Of a stretch of DNA of 64,000 bases, positions 1 to 13,400 are shown piece after piece. The stretch comes from Caprella mutica. Taxonomy: Eukaryota > Arthropoda > Malacostraca > Amphipoda > Caprellidae. Location: the NCBI GenBank assembly GCA_947561585.1, contig CANNZV010000119.1, positions 248,001 through 312,000 of the forward strand, in the 5' to 3' direction. The position numbers were made by a program, and so were the translations under genes. Each line of letters opens with the position of its first letter. Position 1 is the stretch's first letter. The notes below the pieces were generated by a model. It ran no database searches. It was not told where the DNA came from and was given only the letters and a program-made list of their open reading frames with translations.

Positions 1-500
1 AAACAGTACCTACCTATATCATTATATACTGTATAAATATATTACACTTTTTGGTGTAAATAAATATTACACTCTTTCGCTAACACAAATCTTTTAGATT
101 TACCCTAAAAAATGTTTATCATGAATAAAACCGATTTTATTTTAAATAATCTATATATATTATATATTCCATTTCATTAATATTTTCTATCTGAAAACAA
201 ATCAAATTAACTTTAAAGTTTAGGCCATTTATCTAACAAAAATAAAACGATCCTTCTATGCGAAAACATTTTTTGAAACAAGAAAATTATGCTCTTGCAA
301 AAGCAATTTCAAACTATAAATATTCAGTATCCTTTTTAACCCATAACTATTAATAGACTAGTCACTAGTGTATTACGCGTCAAAATGACGGACTACAATT
401 TTTTTCATTTCCAAAATTATCCAGATTGAATTATAAGAATTTCCCATAAATTAAATAAATTTATTTTGTTATAAAGATCTTTTCCCTCTTTTCAATTATT
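1..500. other. AT-rich intergenic DNA
   Basis: No open frame with recognisable protein content, no splice-bounded exon and no clear repeat structure was seen here. The composition is strongly A+T rich, like the rest of the intergenic DNA in the window. Confidence 0.5.
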
Positions 501-1140
501 CGGATTTTTATTCTCGATTTCTATTGATATTTTTCGGATTTTTTGTCATCTAGATTTTTTTTAAATCATCTGTATATTTTATTCTCACTTTTCTCTAATG
601 TAGTACCCGTATTTAATAATTATCAGGACAGAATTGAGTGTAGGTATATATTAAGAAAAGTTTTTTGGGTATTCGAATTTTTTTTTTTTTTTTTTTTTCA
701 GGTTCTTCCTAATTTTTCTGCTTTCGGGATTTTTCGATTTTCTTATTTTAGTGGTTTCCGTATTTTTTCTGAATTTTATGGTTTCCATCATATTCAGTTT
801 TCAGATATTTTGGTTATCTTTCCGAAATTTCTAGTTTTTCGTATTTTCCGGCTATCGAATTTATCGGTCTTCCAGATTTTTCAATTATCGAGATTTTTCT
901 GTTTTCTGTATTTTTAATTATTATCGGATTTTCCACATTTCCTGATTTTCGTTTGTACAAATATTTAGGATTTTATGATTCACGTATTTTAAGGTTTTCG
1001 TGTTATTCATTTTGTCCACATATTTCGGTTTTTCCTGTTTCCTGGATTTTTCGATAGGCCAAATCGTTCGTTTTTCCGGTCTTAAGAAAATTTCGGTTTT
1101 CATTTTTTTATGTTTTTTTTCGGACTTTTTTTCAGTTTTT
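501..1140. repeat. degenerate T-rich minisatellite
   Basis: The stretch is built from imperfect units of roughly 20 bases of the type ATTTTCGG(T)TTTTC, with a pure T run near 678-698. The 124-codon open frame across it (543-917) is very rich in Phe and Ile because it translates the repeat, so I do not call it a gene. The unit borders are too diverged to count copies reliably. Confidence 0.5.
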
Positions 1141-1172
1141 CCGCATTATTAAGTATTTCCGGTGAAGCCAGT

Positions 1173-1610
1173 AAAGATAACGGACCAGAAACACAACAGA
1201 CACTTTCCCTTAGTTTTAATATATATTTCCTTTAGTTTATATAAATTACAACCTTATAAATGATTATCCATTATTAATGCATTTTTTATTATTAAAAAGT
1301 GTTGATGAAAAACAACTTAGTTTATATTAGTTTTAATTAATATTTCCTTTAATTTTTAAAAATATACAACCGTTTAAATGATATTATTAATGATTATACA
1401 TTATTAGTGTATATATGACCGATCCATTTTAATGTTGTGAAGAACAAATCATTTAGCATGGTATCTACATTTGATTCATGAATATTATTCTAATTCCAAT
1501 TATTTATTAAATATTAAGAATTTAAGCAAGTAAAGTTAACGGACAAGAAATGAAGCTAGCGGACCAAAATTTAACCAAGTAAAGAATACGGACCCTGGTC
1601 CGTTATCTTT
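1173..1610. mobile_element. putative MITE bounded by 14-bp inverted repeats
   Basis: AAAGATAACGGACC at 1173-1186 is the exact reverse complement of GGTCCGTTATCTTT at 1597-1610. The 438-bp interior is AT-rich, without a gene, and contains a diverged internal duplication (ACAACC...AAATGAT...CATTATTA near 1247 and 1365) and a third GGACC-type motif near 1560-1595. No certain target-site duplication was identified, so the class is unknown. Confidence 0.5.
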
Positions 1611-3262
1611 TCGCATTTTCAAGTTTTTGAATTTGTTGTAGATTTTTTTAATCGGATATTTCAGTTTTTCATCAATTTGGTGCATCCAAATAATTTATTA
1701 GGGGGTTAACGTCTGCTTCGGAACCAAAGGCCAAATCGCTGACGTCAAAAGGAAATTAAATACAAGGGACTGGAAGAAGCAGTCAGAGAGGAAAGTGGCT
1801 CCATGAACAAAGTCACTTACCACCATCGGTGACAAGCTCATGGATGCAGAAAAGCTACTCCGTGAATACAGTCACTTACCAAGGAATGTGACGAAACGGG
1901 ACACAAGCGTCGGTGACTGCACTCACGGATGGAAGAGGAAAATGAAGAGGTGATAGTAAATGAAGCCTACGAGTTTACCTAACACAATATCCATGACCTC
2001 GTAGTTGAAGAGCATAAACCTAGCGCTATCCTCTAAAACTGCAAGTAGCGTTAAAAGCATCCAAATCCTCTTTGCTGTATTCTAAATCAACCCGAAATGA
2101 TTTCTTAAAGGGAGATCAGATTGGTCAAAAAAACACGAGGAAAAATGGGTTGAATGATCCAAAAAGTATCTCTAGCAAGAATTGTTGTTGTAACAATCAA
2201 CACATATTTAGTTTTTAATTTTATGCTTAATTTGAGTTTTCTTTCGTTGACTGAAAATTTGACTAAATCTATTTTCAGTCATTATTGTTCAAATAACAAA
2301 TATGTTTTCATTGTATAATTTATTTGACGACTATGAAGTTTTTACTTGTTTTATTTAAATAACAATATTCAAGCTTATTTTGTAATATGCATAAACTCTT
2401 CGGTCGCACTGATGTATATATAACTTAATAATTTAGTTCATTAATCGTTATCAAATCCTATTTGTACGTTATTAGTATTTTCAAATATTAGGCACAAATT
2501 AAGGTGAAGAAACTCGGACTTGTGTGAGAAATACAGACAAGCCTCGCTTGCATTACAAATGGTAAAATAAGCAAGGTATGGCTCAATTTATTATATAATT
2601 GTAACTCCTTAAATATTTCATTTTCTATGAGTTAAAGAAAATAGGAGAGGTTTTGAAATCAGAAAGCTCAACTTAGCGTATATTGAAAAGACGAAAGCTC
2701 TTTAAATGAAAATTCAAAGTGACGAAAAAATTAAAAGTATTAAAATTCAACCATAGTTCATTGTGACTAATTAATTTGATACTTTGATTTTTTCTTCTTC
2801 TCGACCCAGCTGTCCCACCACAAATGAGAATAAAAATTAGAAATTTTCTAACAAGTTACGTTTCGAATATATATTCAACAGATAGTGCTTCCAAATTGAA
2901 CCATTTGAATTTGAATATGATAAATAATCTTTAGGTTAATATATTCATATGTACTTAACCATTTTTCATGAGCCTAAATTGTCGAGTAATTTACCGAACG
3001 AAATAAAAAAACATATAAACACTTTGAAACTTTTAAGAAATCTGAATTTTAAACTAGTCATACTCATTGAAATGAATGTACCATAATTACCTTCGCAAAA
3101 TTGCATAAGCTTATGTTTTGATCGGCATTTATTAATTTGTAATCATAAATCAATAGTAATCTTGTTATCATAATTCAAAAAAGTTTTCAATCAAATTGTC
3201 TGAAATTTGGTGGTACGATTGGTCATTATTAGATTTTTTCTGATGTTATTAAAATTATCATA
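1611..3262. other. intergenic DNA without recognised genes
   Basis: No coding exon was recognised. A short less AT-rich part (about 1700-2100) has no sustained frame. Parts of 2520-2760 resemble 58700-58980 (for example the shared CATTTCATTTTCTATGAGTT block), so this is probably an old dispersed repeat present twice in the window. Confidence 0.4.
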
Positions 3263-4275
3263 CAGTGAAACTCCTGAGTTATGAAGTAATGGTTACTTCA
3301 TAACTCAGAGCCACTTCATAACTCAGAGCCACTTCATAACTCAGAGCCACTTCATAACTCGTGTGCAGTGATAGTTTTCTGTGATTAAAATCATAGAGAA
3401 TTTTTGTCATTGAGGGATAACTTTGGTATAATTCTTATATGGATGTGCACTAATATTTTATACAAAATTGAGGTAATTAAACAAATATTAGGTTAATGTT
3501 GTGGGAAATAAATATAGCTACTCATTATTGTACAAAAATTAATATATATCATGGTAGTAGTCATTTATGCCTAAATTTAAATCATTAACAAAAATACACA
3601 TCATTTAAAAATAAAACAAAGAAAACACAGTTTATACTCAATATATCCGATTTATTGATAACCTAATCTGTATAGTAATTCTTTGCCTTCCTGATTTACA
3701 TTTTCATATATAATACACCATTATAGGGTAATACACAATTATAGGTGGTATCCTATATTTCAGTATCATCCTATAATAATTATTGGGTATCATCCTATAA
3801 TGGGCTATTACCCTATAATAGAGTATTATCCTATAATAGAGTATTATCCTATAATAGAGTATCATTCTATAATAGAGTATCATTCTATAATAGAGTATCA
3901 TTCTATAATAGAGTATTATCTTATAATACTCTATCTTATTCTAGTGGAGAAGATTGCAATAACCCACTATTGTATTGAAGTTGTAATTTTCATAAAAAAT
4001 ATTTAATTTTGTAATTGCTCGTCATACTTGCATTTTTCATTTTTATTTCTGCAATATGACTTTCACTTGTGCCAATTCATTTTTTCAATTCTGCCAATTC
4101 ATTATTCACTTCTGCCAACTTGACTTGGAAAAGGTATAGTTATACCTCAAGAACTATAGTTCTCTATGATTTAAACAAAGAAAACTACTTCATAACTGAG
4201 GTGCATTTCATAATTCAGGTCCTTCATTACTCGGGTGCTTCATAAAAAAAACTTCATAACTCAGGAGTTTTACTG
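3263..4275. mobile_element. pogo/Tc1-like MITE, 1.0 kb
   Basis: The element starts CAGTGAAACTCCTGAGTTATG and ends with the inverted counterpart (CATAACTCAGGAGTTTTACTG). It is flanked on both sides by TA (3261-3262 and 4276-4277), the target duplication expected of Tc1/mariner/pogo transposons. It encodes no transposase. The interior holds an 18-bp minisatellite near the left end (TTCATAACTCAGAGCCAC, 3293-3358) and a second one at 3740-3930. An inverted relative begins at 63278. Confidence 0.8.
3740..3930. repeat. 18-bp tandem repeat inside pogo-like MITE
   Basis: Around ten units of the type CCTATAATAGAGTATTAT, with C/T variants. Open frames on both strands here (repeated YNRVLS or IIEYYP) are translations of the repeat and not genes. 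The same motif occurs inverted at about 63620-63780 in the second copy of the host MITE. Confidence 0.75.
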
Positions 4276-4277
4276 TA

Positions 4278-5355
4278 CTACATTTTGTTAATTTCTCTTC
4301 TTTCTGTAAACCTTGGAATAAACAATTATAAAAGTTAGCCGTTCATTTCTTAATTGTATTTGAATCTTGCCATCTGTAGGCAATCGTGAATTAATTTTAT
4401 CATGTAGCTAAATTCCAATTATTACCAAAACAAAATTTTTTCCTAAGGTACCTCATAATTTTTCCAAGGTTGTATATTTATTTACCTTAGCAAATTGTGG
4501 AAGGTTATATTTTGGTTGGCATTTATTGTTTGTAATTTTTATTTAACGTATTGGTTTGTATTGAAACAAAATGCAGGAGATTGTATAATACTTTTTTATT
4601 ATCGAATGAAGTCAACTTTAATTATACAGAGTGTAAATATCTCCATCTCCAGTTCTCTATTTGATCATACCGATGAATACGCTCCTAAATTAAGAGATCA
4701 GATCGACCACGGCCCAAATAGAGGGTTTGGCTTATTGCTATCAGAGAGATCATTCAACTATCAGATCACTAGAGGAAGTAACTAGAGCGCTAACAATGCC
4801 AATAGTTATGACTAGATAAATAACAAACTGGTCTACTATAGTTTGACACGCTATTCTAATTATTAATATCAAATGGAGACGAAAGAAAATACACACTAAT
4901 CAGATGAAGAAAACCTTATAGCTAAATTAGACCTAAGATTTTATTTTAACTCTTAGTTACACGGGTACCTTTCTAGTTACAACAGACATCCCTAGAAATG
5001 ATATTGAGAAATAAGGGACCAGCTGCTTCAGTAGCTACCATTGATGCCTAATTATGATGGTACAAATAGGAATATGTGGTGAAAAAACGGGAACCTATTA
5101 CCCCAAACCACTTATCGAAACGCAACAAAAAATTTCGAATAGCGCCCAGACCCTATGGACAGGTTGTGCACTATGTGCGTCATCGGAATATTTAGACAGC
5201 ATTAATTGTATGCAAACACCTATCAAGTAAAATGTTATGAAATAATTGTGACAGTAGTATGCGTCAGAATACCCGTGTGAGCTAGGATTAAATAGAGCGA
5301 AGTTGAATGAATGTACAGACAAAACCACTCTGTAAGATAGCAGACCTAAGACTAA
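4278..5355. other. intergenic DNA
   Basis: No gene recognised. A 96-codon frame at 4495-4785 has a hydrophobic start but no recognisable domain, and it was not accepted. Confidence 0.4.
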
Positions 5356-5567
5356 GAGTAGAGCTCCTCTATAATCAAATCCTTTATAGTGAATTTGAGT
5401 CCTGAGTCAGCGAACAAATTTTCCTTAGTCATCCATGAATGGCGATCAGTTTATAGAAAACTAATGGCTAATTTATGGCAGACTAAATGTGTTCACTATA
5501 GTGGCTACTTCCTTACTCAGGAAACTACTTTCACTATACAGGAATTCATTATAGAGGAGTTCTACTG
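5356..5567. mobile_element. short pogo-like MITE, about 212 bp
   Basis: The right end reads inward as CAGTAGAACTCCTCTATAAT and is followed by TA. The left end (GAGTAGAGCTCCTCTATAAT) is its diverged inverted partner. The interior repeats ...TATAGTG/CACTATA... motifs. It resembles the TIR style of the 3263-4275 element (CAGTRRAACTCCT) but is a different family. No transposase. Confidence 0.65.
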
Positions 5568-5569
5568 TA

Positions 5570-7200
5570 TTTGATGATAGTAACAGCACCGAGACCCATA
5601 CAACACAATACACACTTTCACTCGACTGATGCTAAACAGACTCAAATTGTAATGTCTTCTTAACTAGCTATGTACAGAACGTTATCTGAAAGAACAAACC
5701 TAAGCAGACTATGCTATTTAATATTTGGTGAACAAACTTTATCGTAGCTACATCCTATAAGTCGAAAATAATTAACTTAACAAACTAAACTAAAATAATG
5801 GTAACAACGATATTAAAATTGGCCATTTCCTGAATAAAAAAACATAGAATTTAAAATATTTACGATTGAAATTCAAGAAACTTGGGTTCTTACACTTTAA
5901 CATGCTTCATTAAGAACTATTTTTAAGAAGTTCAGTTTTAATATTTTCCACAAATTAATTAATTATTTCATACCCAAGAATTAAAGACTAATGTTGAGAA
6001 TTTCTTACTCAGCAACTAGAAGTTATCAAAGATATCTGGGGTTGTTAAGTCAAAGTTCGAATTATTCTCAATACTCTGACACAGACAAAATGTGCTCAGC
6101 ACAAAAACGAAAAATAGTAGAGTTATCTACATAATAACTATTATTGATGTTATTGTGAATGACTAGAAAACAGTTAAGTATCTACTTCGGTAACGAATAA
6201 CATGGAACTTTCTAGAATTATTTGGGATTTAGTGTGTACATATGACCTATTGGATGATGGTAGCTAGTTGTACAGAACTGCTCAGTGACATTTGATGAAT
6301 TTGTCCCAATAAAATACTGTAGTAGGAAATTGCAGAAGAGGTCAATTACGAACGAATATTGATATTTCAAGTGTTTTCATAGATTCTGATTCGCACGGCA
6401 GGGAAGGTCATGTTTGATATCACCAATGCACATTCACAAAAACTTGTGAAATGTAGATAACGACCAGAAACAGTTACATTCAATAATTAAAGTTCCTGAC
6501 GTATAGATATCATTCTGAATGGTTTGGAACTGGTAGTTAAGTTGTTCTACACTAGATTTTACATGACCTCTAGCTACAGGTTCTAAGGAATGCTGCGACA
6601 CATTCTAGCCTAATTCAGACAAAAAAAGTTAATCTAAAGATCACTAGTAATTGAGCTAGGTTAATAGAGATTAAATTACGAATAGAATATGAAACCAAAG
6701 GCCATTTTCCATTTTTTTTCCATTTCAATTATCAGAGATAGAATTAGGTGATCCAAATACTAATTCACAATATTAAATTGGGAATTAAGAGAATTAGGTC
6801 CTTAGATTTAAAACTAAGAACATTAGCTACCTCCTATCTAAAATAAATTGGAATTTTTCTGAGCTAAAACGGTTAAAGCCTTAAATTATGAAAACAAAAT
6901 TTACATAAAATCACCTAACACCAACTCTAAAACTTGCTGTCGCTGCAAAAAGAAAATCAATCGAAACCATAAACTTAATATTAGCATAAGAATACCTACT
7001 CCACCAAGTTAAAAGCGAAGCACATCATAGAATTAAGATCAGAAGTGATGTACTGTAACTTTGAAAATAATCTAAAATGGTATCTACTAACCGACATTCT
7101 CAGATATTATCTGAAGAATGGAATTAACATTGTATTAAATAAAAATAACTGGTCACTAGTTTGTAAGCAGCAGTAACTGCAGGCAGTGGTAAAATAGACT
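5570..7200. other. intergenic DNA 3' of the ELOVL gene
   Basis: No further coding exon recognised on either strand. The 3' UTR of the minus-strand elongase gene should begin at 7449 and run leftwards into this stretch. I could not fix its polyadenylation site. Confidence 0.4.
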
Positions 7201-7204
7201 AGTT

Positions 7205-7345
7205 CAAGAGTAGCTAACTAGTATACTAGTTCAAGTAGATACCGAGTAGCTAACTAGTATACTAGTTCAAGTAGATACCGAGTAGCTAACTAGTATACTA
7301 GTTCAAGTAGATACCGAGTAGCTACCTAGTATACTAGTTCATGAG
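7205..7345. repeat. 36-bp tandem repeat in ELOVL 3' region
   Basis: About four copies of a 36-bp unit beginning AGTAGCTAACTAGTATACTA and ending with AGTAGATACCG. The unit contains the palindrome ACTAGTATACTAGT. It lies about 110-250 bp beyond the ELOVL stop codon, so it may be transcribed as part of the 3' UTR. Confidence 0.7.
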
Positions 7346-7449
7346 TAGCTAGCTACCTAGTCTAGTAATTGACTAAAAAGTAGTAGTACCTAACATTTAT
7401 CAGATTAGACTTACTTTAACACTAAGACAGAGAGTATCTAGACACAGTC

Positions 7450-10400
7450 TTACATATCTTTCCTAGCCTTGTCACTTCGTTTAGACTGAGATCGAGTCTG
7501 ATATGCTGTCTGCGCACCAGACTGCTTCTTGCTACCAGTAGAGTTCTTCCCACCAGATTTCTTACCTGGTAACCCGTTGCTGACACCATTTGTGATGCAA
7601 GAACCCTGAAAAAGATGACCATCAATTTTAAACATAACCTGGTCTTAAATTAATTATCTAACTCTAAATTCGTGATCCTATTATCGAAATGTGAATAGTA
7701 TCTAAGTGCTCTAGTTTGGATACCATAAAAAATTCTGATGTTTGAAAAAAAGTTGATAAGTAGGTAGTAGGTACAGTTGAAGTGTTTTTTGTGAATTAAA
7801 AGATTGGTTATTTATTATTTAAGATTGGTTATTTGATAATATATTAGCTACAGCGTGAACTTGAGTAATTTATTTAACAGTGAACATCTGGACACATACT
7901 ATAAAAAGTAAAGAGAAAATGTTTTAGAGTCCATCAATCATAACTAGAGAGCTACTTGGCAGTTACCTTTTTCCTGTAAGCGTTGATGTAGAACTGTCCA
8001 AAGAGAATAATGAAGGAGAGCATGTAGCCAACAAGAGCGTACTGCATCCACAGGGGGAAAGAGCATCCCACAATGAGGGCACGGATACCCAGCACACCGG
8101 CACTCGAGAACTGAATCTGAAAAAAATTCACCTCCGTCAGTATGCTCCCATTACGAAAATCATATCAGAATGATTAGAAATGATGATTTATAATATAAAA
8201 AAACACATTGAAATGCATTGGGAAAATAAGAAGAAGATTAGCTAGAGAATAGTCATGATATTAGGCATGTAGCTAGATAGAAAAACTTTACTATAGTAAG
8301 TATTTAAAGAGTTAGCTATAATCAACAGATGTTTGGTAGTTTAATACAATAATTAGATAAGATGAATTATATTAGCTATATATAATATAATGAAACTCTA
8401 TTCTGGGAAAGTAGGAATACAATTAGCTAGAAAAACTTATCTATAGGGTAAATTACGAATTATTGGTCAGTTTCACATCTTCAGTCATATAATAAAAACT
8501 ATATTATAATTAGTGTTATTTGATTTCTATTGGTATCCATGATACCTGGAGGTATCATGGATACCAATTAAAATTAAATAACAATTAGCTATAATATCGT
8601 TTCTTCTTATATGACCGAAGATGTGAAACTGACCGATAATTCGTAATTTACCCTACTATGAATTCAAAGAGTTATTTGTTATTTCCCCTCACCAGTTGAA
8701 TGCAAGTTATGTGCTTCTTCCACCAGAGGTAGGGTTGAATCCATGGCCCGAGAGCAGACAGACAGTAGTAGGAGTACATGATCACATGCACGAAACTGTT
8801 CATCATGGCAGCCAAGAAAGCTAGAAGAGAGAGAGAGCACACTCAGTGACACCAATACTTAAAACCATTTTTTTAATGTATAATCTTTATTGAAAAACAC
8901 AAACAATCCTAACGTACATCAATGAGCTACTAGTTAAAATTATTACAAATATATTAAACATATAGCTAGTGGCTAATAAGTTCGATACATAAATGTTTTC
9001 AAGCACAAATAGGTGGCCTCTTCAGGCCATTAGGGTAAATTTAAGATATTGCTCATTATAAAGATATATATATTGCTCATTTTAAAGATATATATATTGC
9101 TCATTATAAAGATATATATATTGCTCATTTTAAAGATATATATATTGCTCATTTTAAAGATATATATATTGCTCATTTTAAAGATATATATATTGCTCAT
9201 TTTAAAGATATATATTGCTCATTTTAAAGATATATATTGCTCATTATAAAGATATATATTGCTCATTTTAAAGATATATATTGCTCATTATAAAGATATA
9301 TATTGCTCATTTTAAAGATATATATTGCTCATTATAAAGATATATATTGCTCATTATAAAGATATATATTGCTCATTTTAAAGATATATATTGCTCATTT
9401 TAAAGATATATATATTGCTCATTTTAAAGATATATATTGCTCATTTTAAAGATATATATTGCTCATTTTAAAGATATATATTGCTCATTATAAAGATATA
9501 TATTGCTCATTATAAAGATATATATTGCTCATTATAAAGATATATATATTGCTCATTATAAAGAAATATATATTGCTCATTTTAAAGATATATATATTGC
9601 TCATTTTGAAGATATATATATTGCTCATTATAAAGATATATATTGCTCATTATAAAGATATATATTGCTCATTATAAAGATATATATTGCTCATTTTAAA
9701 GATATATATTGCTCATTTTAAAGATATATATTGCTCATTATAAAGATATATATTGCTCATTATAAAGATATATATATTGCTCATTATAAAGATATATATA
9801 TTGCTCATTATAAAGATATATATATTGCTCATTATAAAGATATATATATTGCTCATTATAAAGATATATATATTGCTCATTATAAAGATATATATATTGC
9901 TCATTATAAAGATATATATATTGCTCATTTTAAAGATATATATATTGCTCATTTTAAAGATATATATATTGCTCATTTTAAAGATATATATATTGCTCAT
10001 TTTAAAGATATATATATTGCTCATTTTAAAGATATATATATTGCTCATTATAAAGATATATATATTGCTCATTATAAAGATATATATATTGCTCATTATA
10101 AAGATATATATATTGCTCATTTTAAAGATATATATATTGCTCATTATAAAGATATATATATTGCTCATTATAAAGATATATATATTGCTCATTATAAAGA
10201 TATATATATTGCTCATTATAAAGATATATATATTGCTCATTATAAAGATATATATTGCTCATTATAAAGATATATATTGCTCATTATAAAGATATATATA
10301 TTGCTCATTTTAAAGATATATATATTGCTCATTTTAAAGATATATATATTGCTCATTATAAAGATATATATATTGCTCATTTTAAAGATATATATATTGC

Positions 10401-13400
10401 TCATTATAAAGATATATATATTGCTCATTATAAAGATATATATATTGCTCATTATAAAGATATATATATTGCTCATTATAAAGATATATATATTGCTCAT
10501 TTTAAAGATATATATATTGCTCATTATAAAGATATATATATTGCTCATTATAAAGATATATATATTGCTCATTATAAAGATATATATATTGCTCATTATA
10601 AAGATATATATATTGCTCATTATAAAGATATATATATTGCTCATTATAAAGATATATATATTGCTCATTTTAAAGATATATATTGCTCATTATAAAGATA
10701 TATATTGCTCATTATAAAGATATATATTGCTCATTATAAAGATATATATTGCTCATTTTAAAGATATATATATTGCTCATTATAAAGATATATATTGCTC
10801 ATTATAAAGATATATATTGCTCATTTTAAAGATATATATTGCTCATTATGAAGATATATATTGCTCATTATAAAGATATATATTGCTCATTATAAAGATA
10901 TATATATTGCTCATTTTAAAGATATATATATTGCTCATTATAAAGATATATATATTGCTCATTATAAAGATATATATATTGCTCATTATAAAGATATATA
11001 TATTGCTCATTTTAAAGATATATATATTGCTCATTTTAAAGATATATATATTGCTCATTATAAAGATATATATATTGCTCATTTTAAAGATATATATATT
11101 GCTCATTATAAAGATATATATATTGCTCATTATAAAGATATATATTGCTCATTATAAAGATATATATTGCTCATTATAAAGATATATATTGCTCATTATA
11201 AAGATATATATATTGCTCATTATAAAGATATATATATTGCTCATTATAAAGATATATATATTGCTCATTATAAAGATATATATATTGCTCATTATAAAGA
11301 TATATATATTGCTCATTATAAAGATATATATTGCTCATTATAAAGATATATATTGCTCATTATAAAGATATATATTGCTCATTATAAAGATATATATATT
11401 GCTCATTATAAAGATATATATTGCTCATTTTAAAGATATATATTGCTCATTATAAAGATATATATTGCTCATTTTAAAGATATATATTGCTCATTATAAA
11501 GATATATATATTGCTCATTATAAAGATATATATATTGCTCATTATAAAGATATATATTGCTCATTATAAAGATATATATTGCTCATTATAAAGATATATA
11601 TATTGCTCATTTTAAAGATATATATTGCTCATTTTAAAGATATATATTGCTCATTATAAAGATATATATTGCTCATTATAAAGATATATATATTGCTCAT
11701 TATAAAGATATATATATTGCTCATTTTAAAGATATATATTGCTCATTTTAAAGATATATATTGCTCATTATAAAGATATATATTGCTCATTATAAAGATA
11801 TATATATTGCTCATTATAAAGATATATATTGCTCATTATAAAGATATATATTGCTCATTATAAAGATATATATTGCTCATTATAAAGATATATATTGCTC
11901 ATTTTAAAGATATATATTGCTCATTTTAAAGATATATATTGCTCATTATAAAGATATATATTGCTCATTTTAAAGATATATATATTGCTCATTATAAAGA
12001 TATATATATTGCTCATTATAAAGATATATATTGCTCATTATAAAGATATATATTGCTCATTATAAAGATATATATATTGCTCATTATAAAGATATATATT
12101 GCTCATTATAAAGATATATATTGCTCATTATAAAGATATATATTGCTCATTTTAAAGATATATATTGCTCATTTTAAAGATATATATTGCTCATTATAAA
12201 GATATATATTGCTCATTTTAAAGATATATATTGCTCATTATAAAGATATATATATTGCTCATTATAAAGATATATATTGCTCATTATAAAGATATATATT
12301 GCTCATTATAAAGATATATATTGCTCATTTTAAAGATATATATTGCTCATTTTAAAGATATATATTGCTCATTATAAAGATATATATTGCTCATTATAAA
12401 GATATATAATGCTCATTATAAAGATATATATATTGCTCATTATAAAGATATATATATTGCTCATTATAAAGATATATATATTGCTCATTTTAAAGATATA
12501 TATATTGCTCATTTAAAGATATATATATTGCTCATTTTAAAGATATATATATTGCTCATTATAAAGATATATATATTGCTCATTATAAAGATATATATAT
12601 TGCTCATTATAAAGATATATATATTGCTCATTATAAAGATATATATTGCTCATTTTAAAATACATTGCTATACCAATAGTAATCAGTAGAATATACCAAT
12701 AGTAATCAGTAGAGAATAGCAATAGTAATCAGTAGAATATACCAATAGTAATCAGTAGAGAATAGCAATAGTAATCAGTAGAATATACCAATAGTAATCA
12801 GTAGAGAATAGCAATAGTAATCAGTAGAGAATAGCAATAGTAATCAGTAGAATATAGCAATAGTAATCAGTAGAGAAGAGCAATAGTAATCAGTAGAATA
12901 TACCAATAGTAATCAGTAGAGAATAGCAATAGTAATCAGTAGAATATACCAATAGTAATCAGTAGAGAATAGCAATAGTAATCAGTAGAATATACCAATA
13001 GTAATCAGTAGAGAATAGCAATAGTAATCAGTAGAGAATAGCAATAGTAATCAGTAGAATATAGCAATAGTAATCAGTAGAGAAGAGCAATAGTAATCAG
13101 TAGAATATACCAATAGTAATCAGTAGAGAATAGCAATACTAATCAGTAGAGAATAGCAATACTAATCAGTAGAGAATAGCAATACTAATCAGTAGAGAAT
13201 AGCAATAGTAATCAGTAGAGAATAGCAATACTAATCAGTAGAGAATAGCAATACTAATCAGTAGAGAATAGCAATAGTAGTCAGTAGAATATAGCAATAG
13301 TAATCAGTAGAGAATAGCAATAGTAATCAGTAGAGAATAGCAATACTAATCAGTAGAGAATAGCAATACTAATCAGTAGAGAATAGCAATAGTAATCAGT

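Noticed and set aside
543..917. 124-codon Phe-rich frame.
   Set aside because: Produced by the degenerate T-rich minisatellite; amino-acid pattern follows the DNA repeat.
1700..2060. Less AT-rich stretch that might be a host exon.
   Set aside because: No frame stays open with protein-like content and no splice-bounded segment matched a family.
9713..11179. Several open frames of 94-178 codons on both strands (repeated [24 protein letters not shown]).
   Set aside because: They are translations of the 24-bp satellite, whose unit length is a multiple of three; frames are open in parallel on both strands and carry no non-repeat sequence.
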